The notes beneath the pieces are model-generated. The model was not told where the DNA came from and searched no databases. It saw only the letters and a program-made list of their open reading frames with translations. Positions 48,301 through 59,110 of a stretch of 64,000 nucleotides of DNA are shown here, one piece after another. Position numbers and translations under genes: made by a program. Origin of the DNA: Carya illinoinensis (Eukaryota; Streptophyta; Magnoliopsida; Fagales; Juglandaceae); NCBI RefSeq assembly GCF_018687715.1, contig NC_056752.1, forward strand, positions 4,402,001 through 4,466,000, read 5' to 3'. Within the stretch, counting starts at the first letter, position 1, and the number at the start of each line of letters is the position of its first letter.

Positions 48301-51300
48301 CATGGATCAATCATAAATAGGGAATGGGAAACTCTAAGAAGAGGAAGGGTAGGCGATTAGGGTTTGTCTTAACAACACATAAATATTGTTAATCTATCGG
48401 GTCCGGACAGAATTTGAATTCCATGTATTATCTTCTATCTTCCACCTTGATGGAAGTCAGAATTTAGCTGGGTCCTTTAGCACCTGAGATGACACATATC
48501 GAAAGTTGACATGTGTTGGAAATTGATGCTGGGTTGGATTGGTTCAGCACCTACAGAAAAATGAACTCCCTAGTACCTGTCAAGGATAGACAATCCCTAT
48601 GAGTTTAGGACTCTGATTCCGATTGTGCTAGACCTTAAAGTAAATTCTCAAATGCCATTAAATGAAAGGCTTCCTTAGTGATTGCTGATTTCTAATCCCT
48701 GCACCTGCCTCTGAAATGATTTTCATTGTTTTGTTGATTTTATATGGCTAGTATTCCTGTTATGGCTGTATGCTGGTGTTGGAGACTTCAATTGAACCAT
48801 GGAATGGCCATTTTGGCTACTATTCTTCTCAGCAGCTGCTTCGAAGTCCTGTTCTGACAGCTTATCTTACGACTTATAATGTTTTTTGTTGTTGCTATTA
48901 TCTCTAACACAAATGAAATTTGAGTGATATTCTCTGTCTTTTGTTTGAATGAATGATTTACATGACCCGGGCCTACCAAACTTCCATGTGTTACAGTAAT
49001 CTTTATGATACTGTTCTTGATATGTAGCAGTCTTTCCCATCACTTGTTTTGGTTGACATGGAAGTGTTGCCTCTTCTGCACAGATGATACTTCAGCATTA
49101 CATAAATTCTTACTGGCTACAACATGATTTTCACTCTTGGGCACAAGGATGTGAGAATGCACATAGTGCTGAATCCATTGAAAAGCTGAAGGAGGTATGT
49201 AACATTTTTTCTTGTCCCTTCTGTTATACAGTCTTATATTGCTCAAGGTACTCATCATCCTGCCTATCTGACTTCATTTGAAAGTTTTGGTTAATGTTTT
49301 CTATTTTTATGAAGTGAATTATGTCTTTTCTTCTCAACCCACCTAGAGACAAGCTGAATGAAGATACCATAACTGGCTTCCTCGTCTCATCTGTGATAAT
49401 AAAAATGGACCCTTAGGTTCTTGAAATAGTATAAAATTGAAGTGTTTTCTCAGGATTTTCTCTGATTCTTTTGTTCCTTCTTTGGTTCAGGATTTGTTTG
49501 ATTTTATTTTGTGGAAAGAAGTTAACTCTCTCTGGGATTCACCTGTGCAACCCACATTGGGTTCTGAGTGGAAAACCTGGAAGCATGAAGTTATGAAATG
49601 GTTTTCAACAGCTCATCCAGTATCCAGTGCCAGAGACGTGCAGCTGCAAACAAGTGATGATCTCTTGAACACAAATCTCCAACTTAGCAAGAAGAGGCCA
49701 AAGCTTGAAGTTCGTCGTGCAGAGCCACATGCTTTTGCGGTGGAAACATTTGTATCTGATCAAGCAATAACTCTTGAGATTGACTCTGCATATTCTAATG
49801 GTCAAGATGCTGTAAGTGCTGCTACATCAGCATCACAACACTGTAAAGGGGACAAGATAAAGGAGATAGCTTCTCCTATAGGTACACCTAGTTTTGTGGT
49901 TAATAAATGGGACAACGTTGTAGTTGAACCTGAAAATTCTGAGTTAATTCAAACCAAAGATATGGAGTTGACACCTGTTAATGAAGTGGCTGCTACTGAA
50001 TCCTTGGAACCTGGGAGTAAGAACCGACAATGCATCGCTTTTATAGAAGCTAAGGGAAGGCAATGTGTGAGGTGGGCAAACGATGGTGATGTTTACTGCT
50101 GTGTGCATTTGTCTTCTCGGTTCATAGGTAGCTCTGCTCAAGCAGGAAGAACTGCCTCGGTTGGTAACCCGATGTGTGAAGGTACCACTGTTCTTGGTAC
50201 TAGATGTAAGCATCGGTCTCTATACGGCTCCTCATTCTGTAAGAAACACAGACCTCAAAATGAATCGAAAGGGACATTAAATTTCCCAGAGATGCTTAAG
50301 AGAAAGCATGAGGAGGACCTTCCCAGTTCAGAAACCACAGAACGCAAAGAAATGGCATATATGGGAGAAGTTGAAAGTCCCCTTCAAGTGGATCCAATCT
50401 CAGTCATGGCAGTTGATGCCTTCCATGGAAGGAACAGCTTAACTGAAAAGCCTGAGCATCCTGGCAAGGATTACAATGGAACAGAGAAGCTGCACTGCAT
50501 AAGCTACTACCTGCCCGATAATCTCAATCCATGTCTGGAAAGTCCAAGGCACCATTCATTATACTGTGAGAAACACCTTCCCAGCTGGCTTAAACGTGCA
50601 AGGAATGGTAAGGATAGAATTATATCAAAAGAAGTGTTCGTAGATCTTTTGAGGAAATGTTGTTCACAAGAGCAAAGGTTGTGGTTGCATCAAGCGTGTG
50701 AGCTTTTCTACAAGCTCTTTAAAAGTATTTTATCCCTGAGAAACCCAGTGCCTAGGGAGGTTCAATTTCAGTGGGCCATATCTGAAGCCTCTAAAGATTT
50801 TAGCATTGGCAATTTCTTTACAAAGTTGGTTTACCATGAGATAGAGAGACTCAGAAAGATTTGGGGCTTCAGTGCTGATGAAATTGTGCAAGTTTCCACC
50901 TCTATCATGGAAGAACAGGTGGTGTTGCCAATGGCAGTCGATGATAGTCATGATGATGACAATGCTATTAGGTGCAAAATCTGCTCAGAGGAGTTTCTTG
51001 ACAATGAAGCACTTGGTAGCCACTGGATGGACATTCATATAAAGGAAGCACAATGGCTGTTCAGAGGTTATGCTTGTGCCATCTGCCTTGATTCCTTTAC
51101 TAGTAAGAAAGTCCTGGAAACACATGTGCAAGAGAGACACCATGTGGAATTTGTGGAACAATGCATGCTTCTCCAGTGTATTCCTTGTGGAAGCCATTTT
51201 GGGAACACTGAAGAGTTATGGTTGCATGTCCTTTCAGTTCATCCTGTTGATTTCATGCCATTAAAAGCTGGTCAACAGCGTAATCTGCCTGGTGGTGAGG

Positions 51301-54300
51301 ATTCTCCACAGAAATCTGAGCTCTACAATACAGCTCCTGTGGAGAATAACACTGAGAATCTAGGGTGTTTCCAAAAGTTTATTTGCAGGTTTTGTGGGTT
51401 GAAGTTTGATTTACTACCTGATCTTGGCCGTCACCATCAAGCTGCTCATATGGGGCCAAGTTTGGTCAGCTCTCACCCCTCAAGGAGGGGGATACGTTAT
51501 TATGCTTATAGATTAAAATCTGGAAGACTCAGCCGTCCTAGATTTAAAAAAGGTCTAGCAGCAGCATCACATAGAATCAGGAACAGAGCCAATGCCAGTA
51601 TGAAGAAACACATTCAGGCATCAAAGTCCCTAAGCACTGTAGGGGTAACTTTACAGCCTCATGTAACTGAGACAGCAAGTCTTGGTAGATTGACAGAATC
51701 CCACTGCTCTGCAGTTGCAAAGATTTTGTTTTCTGAATCTCAGAAAACCAAACCTCGGCCTAACAACCTTGATATTTTATCTATTGCTCGTTCTGCTTGC
51801 TGCAAGGTCAGTCTTGTAGCATCCCTGGAAGGGAAGTATGGTGTATTGCCAGAACATTTGTATCTGAAGGCAGCCAAGCTCTGCAGTGAGCATAACATTC
51901 AAGTTGACTGGCACCAAGAGGGGTTTATATGTCCTAAAGGTTGTAAGGCATTCAAGGACCCAGACTCGCTGTCTCCGCTGTTGCCTTTTCCATGCGACTC
52001 TGTGAAGTACGAAGCTGCACAACAATTAGATCCAGTTAATGATGAGTGGGATGTGGACGAGTGCCATTATATTGTTGACTTCCACCATTTGGGACAGAAG
52101 TCCATGCAAAAGGCAGCTGTCTTGTGTAATGATATAAGCTTTGGGCAGGAACCAGTTCCAGTAGCCTGCATTGCCAATGAGGGTGTCTTGGATTCTATAC
52201 ACATCCGCAAAGATGGCTCTGATTGCCCAAATGTGATGCCTTGGGAAAGCTTCACATATGTTATGAAGCTGTTTCAAGATCAATCTGCTGGTCGCGATAC
52301 AGAGGTAGCTTTATCTGGAGATATTAATCCACGATCTAATGCCATGTAGTTGATCTTAGATTATGTTTATATGAATTGTATTATTGTAGTTCCCAATTTT
52401 TTATGCATGTTATTGTCACCTGTTTCAAAAATTAAACTTGAGAGATGCCTAGTCCAATTCTCATAAGTTGGAGATACATGTTAAATGACCTGATCGACAG
52501 TTTACTTTATAACTTCGCATGCAATCTCCCTATGCACATTCTCATCTCCCCCTTTGTTTCTCCTTACTTCTTTCTCTCTCTGACACACAAATTCACAAAT
52601 TTATGTGTGTGCACAATAAGCAAGATGTCTGCATATTTCTATATCCTTGTTTTGTTGAATGATTTTATTTTATTTTTTGTTTTTGTTTCCTTCTCTTTGT
52701 AGAGCTTACAATTGGGTTGTGCCTGCCCAAATTCAACATGCTATCCTGAAGGATGTGATCATGTATATCTCTTCGATAATGACTATGATGAGGCAAAAGA
52801 CATTTATGGGAAACTCATGCACGACAGGTTCCCATATGATGAGAAAGGCCGGATCATCTTGGAGGTAGTGTATTTTGATTCACCATCAATTACCCTTGTC
52901 ATCTCTCTCCCTCTCTCTCTTTATTTGGATGGGATTTTTTTCATTGGCCACATATGATATCAACACGTCCCTTTGCTGCAAGAAACCTAATATTTACTTT
53001 AATGATTTCAGCTAGCTATTGCCTGTTCTTGTTTTAGACAGACACGGCTGTTATTTCTGCCTTTAATTTGCTTGGCATGCACTAAACCTTATTGTTCTTT
53101 TGATCCCATTAGGGGAAACTGTATAGAAAGCTACTTAGTAAATCTTGGATTCACTAAGGGGATGCTTGGGGAATGAGATGAGATGAGAAATCTGTGAATA
53201 GTAGTGAAATGGTTTGTGAATAGTAGTAAAATGGTTTGAGTTATGATATTTTATGGGGTTTTGGAAAAGGAGATAGAAAAAGTTGGATAAAAATATTATA
53301 AAGTTAAAATATTTTAAGCATATAATTTTTAATATTATATTTGTTTTGGGATTTGAAAAAGTAGAATAGTTTTCTGTATTTTGTTTGAAAGTTTGGCAAA
53401 GTTGTAATGATTATTTTGAAAAAGTTGTAATGATTAGTTTGAAAGTGTTTGTGTTTGAATGATGTTTGGGAAGGAAATGAGATGGGATGAAAAATATTAC
53501 TAAACATCCCCTAAGAATGTATTTTCCCATACAAGACTTTTGCTGGAAAGATATACGACCTATATGATTGGCCATAGATTGCACTTTTAAATGACAAGCA
53601 GTTTGGGCTGTTATTTGGACTTGCTTGTTCATAATCTTCTTTACACACTTTTTTTTCTTGGTTACGTCTGCTTAAGAATTTTGTGTTTTCACAAAACTCT
53701 GCAGGAGGGTTACCTTGTTTATGAATGCAATCATATGTGTAGTTGCAGTAGAACCTGTCCTAATAGGGTTTTACAGAATGGAGTAAGAGTGAAGCTGGAA
53801 GTCTTCAAAACGGAGAAAAAGGTATTATTATCATTGTTATATTATTTTAATGTCCATATTAAATTCTCTCTGTGTTGATTCTCAGGGATGGGGACTCAGG
53901 GCAGGTGAAGTAATCCTGCGTGGCACATTTGTATGTGAGTACATTGGGGAGGTCTTGGATGAGAAGGAAGCAAACAAGAGGCGGCACAGGTTTCACATTC
54001 TCCTGATAGGTGCAGCTTTTGTTTACTCTATGCTACACCTTGTGCTATACATTTTGAATGGACCCTTGTGGTATTTTCAGGTATAGGAAAGAGGGTTGCG
54101 GCTATCTGTATGACATTGATGCTCATTTCAATGACGTGAACAGATTGATTGAAGAACAGGTCCGATATGTGATTGATGCCACAAAATATGGAAATGTTTC
54201 CCGGTTCATCAATCACAGGTGAGAAAAGTGTTCCTGACTGAGGATTTTTTAAGTGATTCTCTAGTTCAATTGGATTTTACTCGGGCCATATATGCAACCC

Positions 54301-54810
54301 TCTAAGCCAAATCTATTGGTGGGCTACCATTTCTCTTTTGTTTTTCTGGAAGTAGCTAATGTAAGCAAGTTTTTAATCAAGTCTACAATCTGCAGCTATT
54401 TTACCATCTATATTTCCTCTGTAGGATAATAAATTGTGACATATGCTAGTAGTTTTTCTGAGTCTAAGAGCCACCGATAAAAGAATATGTGAGACCGCCA
54501 TTAGCTTGTAGGATTTGGAAATTTGATACCACAAGTGTAACTATACCTGCACCACTACCAATATTAGCCTATTATATCGTTGTTTGCACAGTTTATGTAA
54601 GAGGTTATTTTGTTGCGAAATCAATCAATTTAAGATATAATGATGGAATTTTTTTTATATCAAACAAGATTTTCGTAAGTTTTCTGTCCCATAATGGTGT
54701 TGCCGGATCATATTATATGATAATTTCTTAGTAAGTTTTCTCTGCCACTGCCACCATGCCATCACCATTGTCAGCATTGCACCTCTGCACCACCACTATG
54801 CAGAACGTTC

Positions 54811-54854
<44 letters not shown>

Positions 54855-56139
54855 GCATGTAAAGGCACACAGACACAAACACATGCAAAAATAGTTCCTC
54901 TAGCCACTTGGAGCTCAGCATTTTTACTTGAAATAATAATTTTTATTTGTTGGAATCTTCTTTGAAATAAATATATGGATTTCACTTTTCTGAATTGATA
55001 TACCCCACGTGTTAAGAAGCTTTAAACAAGCTTTCACTTGCTATTTACCTACCTTTCTTCTATAATATATTCAATTCCAGAGTACATCCAGTCTTTTGAG
55101 TAGCAAATGAATTTTGTTTTCAATTAGTGAAGCATTGCTTGATTATAAATATGAATATTTATCATTTTTATTTATTGATACCTTTTTTTATTTTCCAAGT
55201 GCTATCATCATATGTTCAAGGTTCTTTCCTGTGGCTCGTGTAACTGCCAACACTTTTCCCGATAACATAATTATTTGAACTTCAGTTTTCAACTTTTTGG
55301 TGGTGTCCAAACAGTATATTCCTATGTTAACTCAGATCCAATTACAAAAGAACTGGAGTTGGATTGCAATTTGAAGATTCTCTCCCAATTTAACGCACCA
55401 ATCAGACCCTTTAGGAAAGTAATGGCCTGAGACTAATTAGTGGACAGGTTTTTGTGTGACCAATTGGCGTGATGAGGCTGAATAAAAAATAAATATAAAA
55501 ATAGAAATGAAAGTCTTTCTTGGTTTTTTTCCTTTTATCAGCTATTAGGTGTGCTGAACCTCTTATGTACTCATGAAATCTGCTATTTGTAGCTGCTTGC
55601 CAAATCTTGTGAGTTACCAAGTTCTTGTGGAAAGCATGGATGGTCAGCGTGCACACATAGGTCTTTATGCAAGTCGTGATGTAAGAAAATTTCTCCCTGT
55701 TTTTTCCTATGATGTTTTTCCACATGCTGATATTTGGGATGACCCAGCAAATATGTTTTCCATTATGGTTTTCAAGATGATAGCTTCTGTTGTATGGAAA
55801 AAGTTATTTCCTTGGAGGCCTTTGCATGGTCCTGTCCTGACACTTGGCTCGATTTCCACCAAGACACTGCAAATTCATCCTTCCCAAGCATTTATGGACA
55901 TGCGTGCTATACGCTTTCCCTTGAGCAATGGCACTCAAATGAAACTTGCATGCTAGTATCATTGAAGTAGTGTGCGTGCCAGTGGAGGCCACTGCCAATT
56001 TTTAAATTGTGTTTTACTATTTTATGAGCAGATAGCTTTGGGCGAAGAACTGACATTCAACTATCGGTATGAGCTGCTCCCTGGAGAAGGATATCCATGT
56101 CACTGTGGAGCTTCCAACTGTCGGGGCCGCCTTTATTAA
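45339..56139 (+). CDS. SUVR5: Histone-lysine N-methyltransferase SUVR5
   Basis: Eleven coding exons: 45339-45815, 46382-46684, 46834-46944, 49084-49194, 49491-52304, 52703-52864, 53705-53821, 53886-53989, 54081-54218, 55593-55680 and 56032-56139. They join in frame to 1510 aa starting MEVLPYSGVQ. A WRGKWQAGIRC segment begins at residue 160. Three short CxnC-CxxH modules lie at about 511-540, 561-590 and 668-697. Four C2H2 fingers follow at about 828-855, 861-886, 896-920 and 965-988. Pre-SET cysteines start at 1278 (GCACPNSTC), and the SET domain spans about 1354-1490 with GWGLRAGEVI, the NHSC motif at 1444-1447 and ELTFNYRY. Post-SET is CHCGASNCRGRLY. Arabidopsis SUVR5 is a nuclear H3K9 methyltransferase whose fingers direct it to DNA independently of DNA methylation. 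All catalytic landmarks are present. Reading through the donor at 52304 would end the protein 15 codons later. Confidence 0.95.
53154..53515 (+). mobile_element. MITE, GATGAGATG-ended family, in a SUVR5 intron
   Basis: A 352-bp element (53159-53510) with inverted ends GGGATGCTTGGGG and CTAAACATCCC, flanked by the 5-bp direct repeat CTAAG (53154-53158 and 53511-53515). It contains the family core ('gtgaatagtagtgaaatgg', then 'gggatttgaaaaagtag') and 'gagatgagatgag' near the left end. It lies in the intron between coding exons 6 and 7. Lightly diverged ends make it the best-preserved copy here. Confidence 0.75.
54813..54851. repeat. (TC)n microsatellite in a SUVR5 intron
   Basis: About 19 TC units in the large intron between coding exons 9 and 10. 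Confidence 0.85.
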
Positions 56140-57975
56140 AACTTCAATGTGGTCTGCCAATCCAGTCTAGACAATCCTGTGCTTAAAATTCTATTGCTGG
56201 GAATGGGAGAATCTGAGATGGGAACATCAATCCAATTACCAACTGGCCCGCCCACTCACCAACATTCTTATTGAGGTTTTGTCTTAACTTCAGATCCTGC
56301 ATAACATAGCGTCCTACCTTTCCCTTTTGTAGATAATAGCCTAAGCTAATTGTATACATCTTTCTATGAATGAACGAGGATGACACCTCATTTTGTTTTT
56401 CATTCTTTTATTTGGCATATTGTTTTCATTTGTTAGCGAGTTGTAATGTTTCTTCTTATGGAGTGCATGAATGGTGAAATGTTTAATTTAATTTCATTCT
56501 GGCAAATATTTTTCTAGGAGGAAATTATACTTTTAACCCTCAAACTACCAGCTAGATCTTAATCAGTGTACAAATTCTAAAAAATTGGTTGTTTTGGGGT
56601 GCAATTTGAAACTTTTCTTAGGTGATGGTTTATAGGTGAAAATTTCACCCTTTGTTTTTTTTGTTTTGTTTTGTTTTTGTTTTTTTTTTTTTTTGTACTT
56701 CAAAATTTCTTAGGCTTCTCATAAATGTTTAGACTAGTCAATTGCATGTCTAGATCCTCATATATGAGAGGTGAGGACGTAGCATCCACCAAATCAAACC
56801 CACTTGTATTTCATTGTAAGGGCAATTCTCACGAGTCACGATACCAACTGTTAGAAAATGTCAGAACTGCAGTCACCAAAAGAAAAACAAAGACATCCAC
56901 TGAAGCCATATTACTTTATTTGCTGCACACGCACACGTGTGGGGTCACGGAGGAAACCAAGTCCTCATGTTTGATTTAAGAAGGATCAGCCTCAGGGCAT
57001 GGACCATGCTCACGTGGGCTTTGCATGGCAACTTACGAAAAATCTAAACAATTGCAGACATGAGAAACCACTTTTGGCAGCTTTGCTCAATACAGTCTGC
57101 CATATGCAGTTAAAGAACTCACTCTTCTTGTGCACGAAAAAGCCTGTTTAGTTTTATGTTTTTGTCTTCTACAGGTCCCTCGTTTCTTTGTTTCCAATAA
57201 ATCTGTCTGTGCACTTCTCTGATATGCAAAATCTGGAATGACATGACAGCCATTCATCCAAAGAAACATCTCATCAGAAAGAAATAAGATGACTTTAAAA
57301 TCTCTTCTCACTAAATTAGATGCAACACTAAATGGAGATATTTGTTCAATAATGTTGCTGTAAACATACTAAACACCAACATTGAGTACATTTGATGTCT
57401 CATAAGGTTTAAGGTGTTAGGAATATTAATTTAACGATTAAATTCACCTCTTGCAATTATTATAAAATTTAAACAACTCTGTAATTTAACATAAATTTAT
57501 TAACTTCATAGTATTATAGAACAATGTTACTCTTCATCTTTGACTTAGTCATCCTCAGTCACACTTGAATTCATGTCTGTTCATTGAAGTGGTTGATATA
57601 TAAAAGTACTTATAATGTGTCACATAAATAATATGGCTAGATGATAAAATCAATGATAGAATAACATTATTTCTCAATATTTAAGTGCATGTTTGGACTT
57701 GGAGTTGGGGAAAAATATTGGAGAATTTATTTATTTTAAAAAAAGTGTGTCGTCTACCCAAGCTATAGCTACAGATTTGTAGTCCGGAATAGACCCTGTA
57801 GAGGAGTAGAATGGCATAGGGCTGGCCAATGCAAACTAGCATAGAGTCCGATTAATTTCCTGTATTTTATCAAGGAATCATGGAAATGAGATATATGGGA
57901 GCTAAACAATGTTGATTACAGGGTTCTTGTAGCAAACAACTTCTTCGTGTCATGGGTTGTATGTAACTTTGTCTC
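56140..57975. other. SUVR5 3' flank and intergenic DNA
   Basis: The first 250 bp are probably the 3' UTR ('tatgaatgaacgagg' near 56365 is a weak AATGAA-type signal). A T-rich run lies at 56655-56692. I recognise no protein in the remaining short frames. Confidence 0.45.
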
Positions 57976-58642
57976 ATTGTAATTAGGGGTATAACCAATC
58001 CGGTTCGGTCTAGTTTTGGATAAATTTATGACCGAACCGGTATGTATCGATTTTGTATTTTTCAAAACCGATTACGCATTAGTTATCCTTCTAAACCGGT
58101 ATTCCAGTTTTACCCGTTTTCGGTCCGGTTTTACCGGTTTCAATATACTATATTATATATTATATAATATAATATAATGTATTATAATATATAATACTCT
58201 AGTGATAATATATTGTAGTATATTATAATATATATTATAATTGTATTATTGACTATAATGATATATTATAATATATAATATAATGATATATTATATTGTA
58301 TTAGTATAACTATTAATACAATAAACAAAATGATATAAGATTTTAAAATTTAATATTATATTAATTAGTAATTTATCATATAATACAAAACTATTTTATA
58401 TATAGTTATATATTATATATAAATATTATATACAATATAAAAAAATTAAAATATATATAAACCGGTCCGGTCCGATTTTAGAAAAAGAAAAATCGGGACC
58501 GGACAGATTTTGACCGGTTTTAGGAAAAGTAAAACCGATACCGGACCAAACCAAACTCGGGACCGAACCAATCACACCGGTTTGGTCCGGTCCGATCTGG
58601 TTTACTAGTTTATTGGTTTGTTTTTACACTCCTAATTGTAAC
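57976..58642. mobile_element. hAT-type MITE with 8-bp target duplication
   Basis: The element spans 57984-58634. Ends are TAGGGGTATAAC and, inverted, TAGGAGTGTAAA, flanked by ATTGTAAT (57976-57983) and ATTGTAAC (58635-58642), which match at 7 of 8 positions. The two ends carry ACCGG/CCGGT-rich subterminal repeats ('aatccggttcggtc', 'ggtttggtccggtccg') and the middle is almost pure A/T. No coding capacity. This plan (GC-rich motif arrays inside short hAT ends, AT-rich centre) parallels the autonomous hAT at 33777. Confidence 0.75.
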
Positions 58643-58922
58643 TCTTATATTCTCTATATGGCATTTGTCTATTTTGACAGAGAAATGATCTGTATAAATA
58701 GACAAATTACATTTTGTGAAAAGGTGGACTTACTGTGAAAATGTATAAAAAAGACTTTCTGTTTTAGTGGGGTTCACATTTTTACAAAAAAAACTGTACG
58801 AAACTTGTTTATTTATAATTTATATCTGACATTACTCTTGTTTGAACTTAAAAAAAAAAAAAAAAAAATAGAAACGACATGCAAACTTTAAGAGTATAAA
58901 TTGTTGAAGTTTATAATTTATC
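58643..58922. other. Intergenic spacer between the hAT-type MITE and the intact Copia
   Basis: AT-rich with an A-run near 58850-58868. Nothing else is seen. Confidence 0.5.
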
Positions 58923-58927
58923 AGACC

Positions 58928-59110
58928 TGTTAGAGGCACAGCTTTACTGAATTTCCAAGTTGTATTGATAGTATGAGGCAGTGTATATTTATACACTTTA
59001 CAAAAGGAATCATTCTGTTACAAGAGAAATAACAAAAGAATAACAGAAAATCAGAAATACATTCTAGAATATTCTAGGACAATTTGGGAATAAATGGTGC
59101 TATGCTAATA
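58928..59110 (-). repeat. 3' LTR of the intact Copia (183 bp)
   Basis: Identical to 63317-63499. On the minus strand it runs from TATTAGCATAG to CTCTAACA. It encodes the last 12 residues and stop of the polyprotein and contains the heat-shock-type motif at 59062-59074. Confidence 0.95.

Noticed and set aside
48000..48640. Possible Helitron or MITE in a SUVR5 intron
   Set aside because: A small hairpin ('ctgacctgacagaagtcag') is present but no matching terminus or insertion signature could be defined.
52305..52349. SUVR5 ending at 52349 as a separate 970-aa protein without a SET domain
   Set aside because: The extra 15 codons are read-through of a good donor. The next exon joins in frame to the pre-SET region, so the full-length form is preferred.
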